This document shows positions 35,996 to 46,798 of a stretch of 64,000 bases of DNA, one piece after another. Below the pieces are notes generated by a model that saw nothing but the letters and a program-made list of their open reading frames with translations, did not search any database and was not told where the DNA came from. Location: positions 1,097,253 to 1,161,252 of the forward strand of contig NW_022985449.1 of NCBI RefSeq assembly GCF_010093595.1, read 5' to 3'. The stretch comes from Mytilinidion resinicola (lineage: Eukaryota > Ascomycota > Dothideomycetes > Mytilinidiales > Mytilinidiaceae). A program made the position numbers and the translations under genes. Position 1 is the stretch's first letter. Every line of letters starts with the position of its first letter.

Positions 35996-36745
35996 GGTGA
36001 GCCTGCTCACGTCCGTCCGGGACGTTGGGTGCGCAAAGAAAGGTAGTCGTGTGCAGTAGTTGCGGCGCTCGGAACACGACGAAGAAGTGCGGTGGTCGGT
36101 TTGGAAAGAGAGTGGGTGTGGTCGGTGTTGGTGAGGATGTTGGAGGAGTTGCAGCGAGGGCGGCTGGCCGGCAAGTGAGACAAGTGAAGTGGATGGAGAA
36201 CAAGGCGCAGGCCGATTATTGACTAGCGCCTTGGCACTCGCCCCCTGCGCCACTCGCACGTGACACGCAAAGCCTCGACTTTGTCGCTCCTGACCAAGTG
36301 ATCCCAGCTGTACAGCAAAGGATCATGGATTTGGACGGTTACGACAAGATAGTTCCAGCTTCTTCCAAGACATTTGTCTGTTGGCTTTGTCTTTAGATTG
36401 AGTCCGGCACACCGGCTTTCCTTTATTTCCAACGCCTTCTTGGCTTACCAATCACGTATTGTAAGTCAGCAGATTGTGTGGACTTTAGAGAACAGCGACA
36501 CAGGTGCTGTAGCGACACTCGAGAGTTTTCTTATGACCTATCTGTACTGCGGCATCGATACATGATCATTCAGTCGCAGCATGATGGTGAAATTAATAAT
36601 TCGTCTCGATGCAGGTCACGTCACAGCATCGATAAAGAAAGCAGATGGAAGGAATGTAATTCCGTATCGATCTCTACAAGTTACAAAAACACAGTTCCCT
36701 AATAAAATCCTGATATCATGCGCCCTCTTCCCTTTTGTGATAGTT
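35996..36745. other. Mpe1 promoter and OST1 3' flank
   Basis: Both neighbours are on the minus strand. No other gene or repeat was recognised. Confidence 0.4.
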
Positions 36746-38351
36746 CTAAGCCGTCTTCTTCTTCCCGATGCTAACGTCCAATGTTCCAATGACATAGGCC
36801 ACAGTAAACAAGCCCAGAAGGGCCGAGAAGATAACAATCGGCTTCCGGAAGCCGGCCGTCCATGGGTAATCGTAAGTGACAACGATATCACGATCTCTCC
36901 ATTCGTCTACGAGATTAATAGCGGTAAGGTGGAGCGTTGAGCGGCCGATTGTGTCCATGAAGGTGCGGTGAATGGTCGCTTCGGAGGCAACCAAGGGCAC
37001 AGAGGTCTCGTAGAGGATGTTTCTATCAACAGGATTGTAAGCAATGTATAGTCGTAGAGGGCAAGGAGAAGAGAGCTTACGTAGCGCCCTCTGGCAAGAT
37101 GATCTTGAGCTCGACGCGCGCATACTCGACGCCCTCTGGCTGCCTAGGCCCCTCCAAAAACGGCACTTTCAGGACGTAGGTATCACCAGTCTTCAGTTTC
37201 CGCAAGTAGTTCTTCAGATTCGCATCCCAACCCACTCGGAAGCTGTACTTCCACCCCCCAAAGATAGGGTATCGTGGCTTCAGTTCGAGATTCGCCTCGC
37301 GAGCGTTACTCCTGAAGCGGCTGGTGGAGACATTGCCAATGTCGTCAATGAAATAAGGATTCAGAGATCCGATGCGCAGAGGCATCCCAAGGCCCTTCAA
37401 TGCAGAGGTGGGTGGATTGGAGTACTGTGTCATTTGCCAGGATACACGGGAGAACTGGTTTGCCAGCTTCGCCGCCCGGTTGGTGAGCCAGAACCGCTCC
37501 TCCGTAGCCAGGTTGCCACCCCAATGGCTGACCTCAATATCGCGCTCCAAGAGTGTGGCATGGGTAAGCGGCTTGGTGAACTCGTAGCGAGCGCTGACGA
37601 GCTCTTCGGCACCCGCGGGGATGTTGACGTATGGACCATAGGTGAAGGTACTGCCCTGCTTTTGAGGGTCTTCGGTGTTGTCCGCGTTCGGGGCGTCTAA
37701 GACAGAGTAGTCTGGGATGTTGGCCGTGGGAAATTTGACCTTGGTCTTTTGCTTCTCGGTGGTGTAGGCCGAGGGGCTGTAGGCGCTGAATGTGTATTGG
37801 ACATACTGGTTGTCCATTTGGTTGATTGTAGCCGGGACTGGGGTGAGCGCCGAGAGAACAGAGAAGGAAATACTGAGTGTCTGCTGGGCTTTGGGCTTGA
37901 GAGGTTCTGGGAGACGGATGAGGTAGAATTGGGTGGAACTGAGTACAACTATTAGCTGTGATCAAATGGTGAGATGAGGTTCATTGTAGCCTAAGTACCT
38001 ATGCGAATCATACTCGACCACTTCGACCTTGAAGGGGAGCTTTCCTGCAGCTTTCTTGTCCTTAACTTCGAGCCCGCCTACCCTCGATAGCAAACTCGAC
38101 TCGAACGGGAGGTAGTATTCCGATTGCGGCTTCGAGTCTATGTTCTCAATTATAACATTGATGACCTCTCGCGGATACGCCTTATCCAGATTGGTCGTCC
38201 GCACAAGATTGACATTCTTGAAGACCTGTGGCGGCTTGAAGTTGGCGGGTAATATCTGTTTCGAGGACAGGGACTGCGTGAGGTTGAGCTCGGCGGCGCA
38301 GAGGCTCGACAAAGCTGTCAGGCAGCTGGCGAGAAGGGCGATTGACCTCAT
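36746..38351 (-). CDS. OST1: Oligosaccharyltransferase alpha subunit OST1 (ribophorin I)
   Basis: Three exons on the minus strand: 38351-37999, 37938-37081 and 37022-36746 (1488 nt, 495 residues). It is an ER membrane subunit of the oligosaccharyltransferase that transfers glycans to Asn-X-Ser/Thr of nascent proteins. A signal peptide (MRSIALLASCLTALSSLCAA) precedes a lumenal region with the ribophorin I pattern: VFKNVNLVRTTNLDKAYPRE, then FYLIRLPEPL, YTFSAYSPSAY, ISHWGGN-like VSHWGGNLATEE and PRYPIFGGWKY. A C-terminal helix (PIVIFSALLGLFTVAYVIG) and a short Lys-rich tail follow. Introns are 37939-37998 (gtactt...ctcag) and 37023-37080 (gtaagc...gatag). It shares a 269-bp divergent promoter with the pseudouridine-catabolism gene. 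Confidence 0.94.
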
Positions 38352-38620
38352 GTTAGGCGTAAGGGAGAGAGCCCGAGCATAGAGGATGCAATTCAGAGGA
38401 TTTCGAGAAGTTCTGAGGTTGGGTGTTGCTGCCGTTGAAACTCCACGATGATGCGTCGTGTCCTTCGAGATTCTGCCAAGGCCTCCGCGACAAGGGTCCC
38501 ACTCCGCTCACCACCTCCGCCCCGCCCTTTGATCTACGTCTCTCCCACTCTTGGTCTACCTTTCTTAGTCGAAAGATTGCGAGACTGATACAATGGCACG
38601 CTGACTCTAAGGTTCTCACC

Positions 38621-41299
38621 ATGTATTCACTCCCCAAAGCTACGCGCCAGCGCGGCCTGCCCTTAAGACGTTCATGGCCGCTTTCAACAGTTCGGTGCTA
38701 TGTGAGACCCAGCAGTAGCTTTCTGCGGATATCCGACGAGGTCCAGGAAGCTCTGCATTCTAAGAAGTCCGTAGTAGCTCTAGAGACCACCATATATACT
38801 CATGGTACACCACTGGAGCTCCCTCTACTATTTAAAGCTAATTCGCATGCTTAGGATTCCCGTATCCCGACAATGTAGCTCTAGCTTCACACCTCGAAAG
38901 CGTTGTTCGCACCAATGGCGGTGTACCTGCAACAATTGGCATACTAGATGGCATTGCATGCGTCGGAATGGACCCTGAAGAGCTCATCCAGCTCACGTCG
39001 AGTGCTGGACACGAGAATACCTTGAAGCTCTCCCGGAGGGATTTGGGCTTTGCTTGTGGAATGGTACTGCAGTCTCAATATCAATTGGATCTCCCCCTTT
39101 TTGGAACTGTATCTGATGACTGTCTTCTCAGCGACTAGCGGGCAAGAAGTTCAATGGCGGTACTACGATCGCTGGAACGATGATACTGGCGCATTTAGCA
39201 GGGATCAAAATCTTTGGAACCGGTGGCCTTGGTGGTGTCCATAGAGGCGCTGAATCTTCTATGGACATCTCCGCTGACTTGACCGAGCTCGGCCGTACTC
39301 CAGTCACTGTGATCAGTAGCGGGTGCAAGAGCTTCCTGGATATTCTTCGCACTCTTGAGTATCTTGAGACTGAAGGTGTCGGCATTGGTACCTTCGCAGA
39401 TGGTAGGCAAGGTAATGTCGATTTCCCTGCGTTCTGGTCTAGAGACAGTGGTGTCAAAAGCCCAACGACCATTCAGAACGAGTTAGAAGCTGCTGCTATC
39501 ATACGTAGGTTCTCAACTTTCTTTCCTTCGAGCTCTCATCAGACCGCGTCTCCGACTTGCTCACCTCCTTACTCACATGATATAACCTAGACGCTCAACA
39601 CTCTCTTGGCATCTCTTCTGGGCTTCTATTTGCGAATCCTGTCCCGGAGAGTGCGGCTATTCCTAAACATGAAATGGATATCATAATAAAAGAGGCAATC
39701 AGACAAGCGGATGCTGCTGGTATCACCGGCAAAGACAACACGCCCTTCATCTTGAATAAAGTTAAGGAACTCACCGGAGGCAAGAGTTTGCCTGCCAACA
39801 GGGCATTGATTGAATCAAATGTTCGGCGTGCAACGATTGTTGCCAGAGAGCTTGCAATATTGGAAAAGACTCAAGCCGATGCTATTGGGTGAGACTGCCA
39901 ACTACATGGAGAAGATACTGGGCAGTGCTGATGGTATGTACATAGTGGTAACTCGAAGCATTTTATGCCGTCTTTCCAAACACCACAACCGCAAAATCCA
40001 CCCATAAAAGCTGTGATGCACCAACCTCCAGAGTCAGTAACAACGAAGCCTTCGCAAATACAGGGCGGTATCATAGTGGCAGGATCTTTAGCCATGGATA
40101 TATCTTGTGACTACTCTCCTCTCCCTGGAGCGTCGAGCGAGTCGGCAATGGCTCCTCAATCCCATACTTCTAATCCTGCAGTTGTGACACAATCAATAGG
40201 AGGCGTGGGCTACAATGTAGCCAGAGCAGCAGAACTTATGGGTAGCCCCGTCACTCTGTGCAGCGTCCTCGGCAACGACTTCACAGGTCGAGCCATTGCA
40301 GCAAAATTAGACTCCGACAAATCTCCAAACTTTGTGCTCTCCTCGATAAAATCTCAAGACCACAACACAGCTCAGTACGTTGCCGTCAACGACATCAACA
40401 AAGACCTGGTCGTCGCCATGGCCGACATGAGTATCATGGAAACGTTCGCACCAGACGACATACAACAACTACAACAATCCATCATGAAAACACAACCCAA
40501 CTGCCTCGTCGTTGACGGCAACTGGTCTATTCCTACCCTCCACTCCTGGCTCCGCGCAGGCAAATCCGCCGGCGTATTCATAGCCTTCGAGCCCGTTTCA
40601 ACCGCCAAAGCGACCCGCCTCTTCCCCCCTCCTTCGTCAAAATCACCCACCTCTCCGATTTTCCCAAACCACCTCGTCGACCTCGCTTCGCCAAACTCAC
40701 ACGAGCTTGCCGCCCTCCACGCCACTGCTGCGCGTCTCGACCTCCTCTCCCACCCAGACTGGTGGCGTGTCATCGACGCTCTCGGCATTCCCTCCTCGGG
40801 TCTCCGTGTTCCTCTCGCTCTGACCACCACTTCTGCCCTTGTCGACGAGGGCATCCCTCAGCAGAGTATCCAGCTCCTCCCGTTCATCCCAACAATACTA
40901 ACCAAGCTGGGCCCGCGCGGCGTGCTGCTCACTAAGCTGCTGAAAGCAGGCGATCCGCGCCTCAGCAGCCCGTCTGCAGCGCCGTACGTGCTCGCACGTT
41001 GCTCGAATGGCGATACGGAGGTCGGCGGGGTCTACGTACGGCTGTTCGAGCCCGACGAGGTCGTCGGGCCGAAGGAGGTGGTCAGTGTAAACGGAGTTGG
41101 AGATACATTCCTTGGAGCGTTATTGTCAGGGATGGTCAAGGGAAGGAGAGTGGAAGACGTGGTGCCGATTGCGCAGAGGGCGGCGGGGCTGAGTTTGAAG
41201 AGTAAGGAGTCAGTAAGCCCAGAGCTGGTGGGTTTGGGGGAGGAGATTGAGGCGTGGGGGGTGGAAAGTGGGGAGGACGATGGGGGATGGATGGACTGA
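38621..41299 (+). CDS. Pseudouridine-5'-phosphate glycosidase fused to PfkB-type (pseudouridine) kinase
   Basis: Five exons: 38621-38804, 38855-39063, 39132-39504, 39591-39888 and 39946-41299 (2418 nt, 805 residues). The N-terminal half is PsuG/IndA-like: VVALETTIYTHGFPYPDN, NGGVPATIGILDG, KFNGGTTIAGTM, GTGGLGGVHRGAESSMDIS, PVTVISSGCKSFLDI and ANPVPE. This enzyme splits pseudouridine 5'-phosphate into uracil and ribose 5-phosphate. The C-terminal half is a PfkB sugar kinase: GGIIVAGSLAMDISCDY, GGVGYNVARAAELMG, LVVDGNWSIPTL and the anion-hole motif VNGVGDTFLGALLSGM with the catalytic Asp. Together the two halves would phosphorylate and then cleave pseudouridine, so one chain covers the pathway. 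A basic N-terminus (RQRGLPLRRSWPLSTVRCY) suggests mitochondrial import. Intron 4 (39889-39945) was chosen because it is the only GT-AG option found that removes the TGA and keeps the frame. Confidence 0.9.
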
Positions 41300-41456
41300 G
41301 GGGGCGTAGAGAGTGATGAGAAGTGCATATAGGCTGATGTTGTGATACTGCAACTCGAGACTTGCGCCAAAGACAGTAGTCGTTGATATGCTGAAGGCGT
41401 CTCCCGATACTTTCAGTAGTTTTGTTACAAATACTATCGCTTCTAACCGCCTGAAA

Positions 41457-41493
41457 GTGGACCAAATTCATGAGCTCAGCCACCCCAACAAGG
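41457..41493 (-). repeat. left arm of 37-bp inverted repeat
   Basis: The reverse complement, CCTTGTTGGGGTGGCTGAGC then TCATGAATTTGGTCCAC, equals 42317-42353 with one mismatch (T/C). The arms are 823 bases apart and face each other across a cluster of MITE-like elements. Confidence 0.8.
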
Positions 41494-41730
41494 AAAGGAG
41501 CCCGAAGGGGACGGAGCTTATATAGGTGTCGGAAGTCGCCAAGCAATTACGAAAGTGCGATCCCATACCAATGCGAATTACGGTCAAATCAAATTACCTG
41601 TTGGATCGCAGCCTTCCAAGGTTGAAGACGGCAATTCTTGGCATGGCAAAAGTGTAGAGTCCAGAGAAGTGTGTCTAGACCTCATTTTTTCTCAGACCAC
41701 CTGCAGCCAGGCACGCTCGGCAAGAAAAAA

Positions 41731-41844
41731 GTGGAGGTCAACACCGTCTGAGGTAGCCCGGAGAGCTTCAGGCTTTGCAAAACCGGTATTTCATGAATAA
41801 CAATACCATACTAGAGGACCTCAAACAGTGCTAGACAAGTGTAC
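41731..41844. mobile_element. MITE-like element, copy A1 (~114 bp)
   Basis: The left end reads CAACACCGTCTGAGGTAGCC. The right end, reverse complemented (from 41844), reads GTACACTTGTCTAGCACTGT then TTGAGG. Both are variants of the same terminal repeat as copy A2. Diverged, boundaries approximate. Confidence 0.45.
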
Positions 41845-41914
41845 ATAAGCATAGAAATTGCGTATACCTTACGGATTCGTGGACTGCCACTTTCTGTTGA
41901 CACTCATGAACCAG

Positions 41915-42066
41915 GCTGTCTCATAAGTGCACCTGTCTACCACCGCTTGAAGTGCTTCAACAAGTTTCCACATAGCTCAAAGCGAAGAGCTTCTATCTTA
42001 TTTAGATTCCTGAAAATACATTAAAGCAACCCAAGCAGTGGCAGACAGGTGTACACACGAGACAGC
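41915..42066. mobile_element. MITE-like element, copy A2 (152 bp, 46-bp terminal inverted repeats)
   Basis: Left end 41915-41960 and the reverse complement of 42021-42066 align without gaps over 46 bases with 36 identities; eight of ten differences are transitions. Both begin GCTGTCTC and share CACCTGTCT. Only about 60 bases lie between the arms, so the whole element can fold into one hairpin. No coding capacity. No clear target-site duplication. Confidence 0.7.
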
Positions 42067-42316
42067 TTGTTCTAGAATTAGCGTGCCACCTTTTTCATGC
42101 CCCGCGTGTGGCACGTCGGCCAGCTCGCACCAGCCACGCCTATACTGCGTAGCGGCCCCGCCTAAACTGCTTAGCGCTGATGAGTCATCTAGCGCCTTGG
42201 CAGAATTTCGCCTACATGTTCTCGCCCGCCCTCTGAACCTTCGCACGAATTTTATACTTGTAAGCCTCCAATCCCCTTTGTGTCTGGTTTGCATCACGAC
42301 TAACATTCTTCGCAGA

Positions 42317-42353
42317 CCTTGTTGGGGTGGCTGAGCTCATGAATTCGGTCCAC
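42317..42353 (+). repeat. right arm of 37-bp inverted repeat
   Basis: 36 of 37 bases match the reverse complement of 41457-41493. The neighbouring sequence on either side of the arms does not match, so the ends are sharp. Confidence 0.8.
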
Positions 42354-43148
42354 CTGGCAGACTGTCCTGCATTGCACAACGCGGCGACGGGCTGTCATGA
42401 ATCTCCTTCGGGGGCTTCACCGGCGTAATTTTTGCTGGCTCGCAGTCTTGTTGATTGTCTTTTCATTGATTTTCTCGCCTTGTGCGGGAGATCGAAGAAG
42501 AGTTTGGCCTCCTAGCCTCATTTTCTGCTAGTGATTGAGGGAACGACACTGCAGATCACCAGCGTCTGACGTTCTGAAGGTTGAGGAGAGCTTCATCTGC
42601 CGTCGCTGATGACGTGGGAGTAGTGGTGATAGCCGTCGTCGTGAAGCTGTGAAGCTCATCGTCAACTTCATCTGAATATGCATTGCTAAACAGATCTATC
42701 TTCGAAACCATCTCAGGAAAGTGCTGCTAAGCTCCTCCATGGTAGTCATCACAGTCTTGAATGCATGCTAGATTACGGGACGCGAGAATCAGAGAGATTG
42801 TCTTTTGCTCTTGATGAGTTGGATAGATAGCTATTTTGGAGACCTCGAAAGGGCAGAAAGAAAGTCCCACAACATCTTCGTCACCTTCTAGCTGTGAATT
42901 ATGTGCTCACGCCTCCCGTTTGATGCACTTCCAAACTTCAGCTCGAAAATAATCCGATTCTCATCTTGCCTTAAGCAACTCACGTGGAGTTCTCCGTATC
43001 CTTGGCGCTTGACGCAGCGATGCGTGCCTAACGCGCGACACCTCTTGAAGCTCTCTCCAGCAAGCCCCCGAACCCACCACATCAACACCTCTCACTTGGA
43101 TCGCCAAATACTCTCTTCACTTCCATCCTCGAGCTTCACATACCAAAG

Positions 43149-44182
43149 ATGGACACACTCGTCACCCAGTACAGCCGCCCGGCGTTCGAAAACGAGGGCT
43201 ACTCGCAGGATGAACAACAGGAGCTATCACAGGTTGCGCCGTCGCTGTCGCTGAAGTTTGCGCTACCTCCAGTAGCTCAGGTACGTGATATCCAAGGTAT
43301 CTTTACCGTCAATCAAGATTTTTGCTAACTGGAATAACCCTAATAGTCATCAGCCTGGCTTCGATCAATGACGGACGACTTCTCCAACCCAAACTGCCCC
43401 ATCAAGATCGCTCACGGCACGACCACCCTAGCATTCAGGTTCAAGGGTGGCATTATCGTTGCGACGGACTCGAGAGCTACGGCTGGAAATTGGATAGCTA
43501 GTCAGACGGTGAAGAAGGTCATTGAGATCAACAACTGCTTGCTCGGAACCATGGCTGGTGGTGCGGCTGTAAGACTACCTCTCGCATTAGGGGAAACCTC
43601 AGCGGGATATCAGGGCTGATTGTATGAACAGGACTGCCAATACTGGCTGGCATATCTAGGCATGCAGTGCCGTCTACACGAACTCCGACACAAGCGCCGT
43701 ATTTCCGTGGCCGCGGCCTCCAAGATCCTCGCCAACTTAGTCTACTCGTACAAGGGGATGGGCTTGAGCATGGTACGGCTCCTCTACCTTATCTGAGAAT
43801 ATATCGATGCTGACGAATCTTCTAGGGCACCATGTGTGCTGGTGTAACGCCCCAGGAAGGCCCAGCCCTCTACTACATCGATAGCGACGGCACACGCCTC
43901 GCTGGAAACCTCTTCTGCGTTGGCTCCGGTCAGACATTTGCCTATGGCGTGCTGGACGCTGAATACAGCTACGATCTGAGCGACGAGGCCGCGCTAGAGC
44001 TGGGCCGACGAAGCATTCTCGCCGCCACCCACAGGGACGCCTACTCGGGAGGCTACATCAACCTGTATCATGTGAAGGAGGATGGATGGGTCAAGCACGG
44101 CTTCAGCGATACGAACCCGATATTCTGGAAGACGAAGCTGGAGAAGGGCGAGTTCTCCAATGTCACTTCGGAGTTGGTTTGA
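43149..44182 (+). CDS. PRE2: 20S proteasome subunit beta type-5 (Pre2)
   Basis: Four exons: 43149-43280, 43347-43568, 43632-43772 and 43826-44182 (852 nt, 283 residues). It is the chymotrypsin-like catalytic subunit of the 20S core. A 68-residue propeptide is followed by [14 protein letters not shown]; autocleavage would expose Thr69. With Thr69 as position 1, Asp17 (VATDSRAT) and Lys33 (QTVKKVIEI) fall at the expected positions. Further conserved blocks are [31 protein letters not shown] and HVKEDGW. Splice junctions fall inside GGAA|DCQ and GLSM|GTM. Introns are gtacgt...aatag, gtaaga...aacag and gtacgg...tctag. Confidence 0.97.
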
Positions 44183-44471
44183 GGGCAGTCTTAGCATACA
44201 TGGACAATGGAGCACTTTTGCGAACTAGATGAGCAAGCAACGTGGAATGGAGCAATTGCTACTACTGTGTAGTTTCTACCTTATTGTGATAATAGTTTCA
44301 CGGGTAGGAGTTGGTAGCAAATGAACTACTCCTTTATGAGACCTTGTTCCCCTCGACGGCCAGGATTTGAATGCGGCAAAGCCCTATTTCCAGAGTAACC
44401 CACCTGCATCCCCATTCCAAAACGCGCTGTAGCGTATGTGATATCCGCGCAATCATTCAAACCCCCTCTGA

Positions 44472-46208
44472 TCAGCCCAGCGCCTTGGTCTTGCTCTCCT
44501 TCTGTATCTTCATAACATTAAGCACATCAGTCGCACTATTCTTGTCCCCCTTTCTCTTCTTGGGACCGCGCTTCCTCTTCTTATCACCCTTCTTTCCGTC
44601 GCCATCCTCGTCATCACCAGCTTCAGCACCTTTCCATTCGAACAATTTGATTCGCTTGTCGGCCTCCAACTCTTCTGCATCGTCAAATCGGCTGGAGCCG
44701 AAGCCCATGTCTATATCCTCCAGATCTCGATCAGCGCCGCCGAGCATAGCAGCTCGCTTCTTAAGGCGCATATCTTCTTCTGTGTTGATGAGTGCGGATT
44801 CGGGGTCCATGGTTTGAACCTTATTAAGGGCTGCTAGGATCGCAGGGTCGATTGCAGGTTTTTCGGATGTAAGCTCTGGTGCTTTTGCGGTGGAAGAGCT
44901 GGCGAAGTAGTCGCGGCGAGGAGCAGGACGTGGTGGAGGTGGAGGCGTTGCCGCAGTATCTAGTGATGGAGCTGAAGGGTTCGATGGTAGAGAAGCTGAT
45001 GACTCCGGCTGGATTTCCGGTACTCCTTCCGGCTCAGTAGATGCTGAAGAAGCTTTCGCTTTCTTCGAAGGTTGCGCTTCGCCTTCTTCGTCTGACGAGG
45101 AATCGTCCTCCTCGTCCAGTCCTGCCAGGGGGTTGTAATCGGCGCCAACACCCTCGAAGATGTCCTCATCCGAGTCTTCTTCGGGCTCAGGTGGCGCAGC
45201 CGGTTTCTCTGGGACTTTTATACCGTGATCCAGCGTTCGCATAGGTTTGCTAGGCACCGATTCATCTCCATTCTCTGCCACTTTTGCCTTACGAACCATT
45301 CGCTTCTCCTTGCCATGCTCATCTGTGATTATAAGAACCTCCCTGCCCTTCTTATCGATCTCAACCCTAGTTTTATCCATGTTCTCTGACACCCTCTGGA
45401 ATCCCGTGTCCAATGTTGGATACTTCTTCTCATATTCAGCCGCTGCCGCCTCCGCAGCAGCCTTCCTCTGAGCCTTAAGCTCAGCCAGAATAGCGTCACG
45501 AGACCTCTTGACGCCAGCAACTGGCAGCGGCGGTGGCGGCATCTCGTCTGGCAGCCTCTCCGCCTTCTCCCTCACGAGCGGCGCCACCTCCTTCTCTTCC
45601 AGCTGCTCAAACTCATCATCCACGTCAGGTTCCGGCTCAGCCTTCGCCGGCGGCGCTCCGCTAAGCACATCTTCGCCCCTCATGACCCTCTCCAGTAATT
45701 TATGATCCAATCCCTTAACCAAATGTGTGGCGCTGATATCTCCACCAGTAATTTCCCCAACCATGTGCTCGTAAGTAGGCCGGTCAATCACCCCCTCCTT
45801 CAGCTGCTCGTCCAGCGCCTTGATTCGTTTCGCCCTATCATCGTCTTCGTCATCTACGCGGTCTTTGGTACGGTCTCGATAGCCCGCCGCCAGCTTGTAG
45901 CCCTTGGGCGCGGCCGAGGAGCGGAACTTCTTCTGGGTCTTGCCGCCTGAGTTTCGCTCGGCGAGCTGGCGCGCGAATTCGTTGTTGACGGAGCCTCGGA
46001 CGGAGCGTCTGTCATATGTCTGTCAGTATGTTTACAGCAGTGGAGGGGTTAGATGGAGGACCTACGGTGTCATGGGAATGCTGGAGCGGGCCCGCGAGCC
46101 CAGCGCTGCGCCGGGCGTCGCTCCAGCTCTGTTTGGTGGGCTGCTGGCGCCATTTTGGGCTCGGGCTGGTGTGTCGAGCACCAGGCGGCGAAACTGCTGG
46201 TTGTTCAT
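44472..46208 (-). CDS. RED-like (IK) N-terminal domain protein, spliceosomal
   Basis: Two exons on the minus strand: 46208-46066 and 46008-44472 (1680 nt, 559 residues); intron gtaggt...gacag, 57 nt. After MNNQQFRRLVLDTP and a disordered stretch come the RED_N hallmarks: SVNNEFARQLAERN, KKFRSSAAPKGYKLAAGYRD and AKRIKALDEQLKEGVIDRPTY split by short gaps, then the motif DISATHLVKGLDHKLLERV. Animal RED/IK with SMU1 is a B-complex spliceosome component that helps activation; plant SMU2 is the same family. The rest is acidic and basic low-complexity sequence ending in a Lys-rich nuclear-localisation-like tract (KGDKKRKRGPKKRKGDKN). Assignment rests on the N-terminal domain. Confidence 0.87.
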
Positions 46209-46798
46209 GGTGCGGGAGTGGAGGGAGGTTCGTGGGCAGAATTGGTGGCGTTGCCGGAGGTGGTGAGGTCCGCGCTGCAATGGCCAAGATGTGTAGATGC
46301 AGTTGGATAATTTGTGAGTGGTACGTAGATAATTGAAATGAGGATGTACGAGCCACCCTCACGGATCTTAAATTAAAAACGCGACTCGATATTTCTGAAC
46401 GACTTCAGTAAATGCCATCTTGTTGAAGAAGTTCCCTGGAAATGCTCCATATTAGGCTAGCGTCGATATTCTTAACCTGCACCTCGGACGCCTCTTCCCT
46501 CAGGCTCAGGGCGCTTCAAAACATCACCACCTGCCGTTGATGCTACATGAAAACGACTCGGTCATGCAGCAATGGCCGTGCTACTTGTTTCTCGCGACTC
46601 ATGTGCCGCGTCTCGTGCCAATTGAGGATTTCCGGTGCATCTTCCTCCGTCCAAGGGCTAACGTGCGGAGAAGATGTAACATCACGCAACCGGGGAAAGA
46701 TCCCCGTGTCTTCCAGTCTTATGTAGATCCCTAAAATCGATGAAATATATTCCATCTGCCTTCATGTTCTCTATCATTTCATATTTTCAATCTGCAAG
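46209..46798. other. divergent promoter region, RED-like / GH43
   Basis: No gene recognised. Contains the presumed promoters of the minus-strand RED-like gene and the plus-strand GH43 gene. Confidence 0.4.

Larger units (their letters stand above)
41300..43148. other. intergenic region with repeat cluster
   Basis: Holds a 37-bp inverted repeat (41457-41493 and 42317-42353) enclosing two MITE-like elements, then about 800 bases of ordinary promoter-like sequence before the proteasome gene. No ORF of note. Confidence 0.5.

Noticed and set aside
39893..39939. Frame reading GETANYMEKILGSADG after the glycosidase domain
   Set aside because: It is out of frame with both domains. The intron 39889-39945 removes it and joins the domains cleanly, so it is taken as intron sequence.
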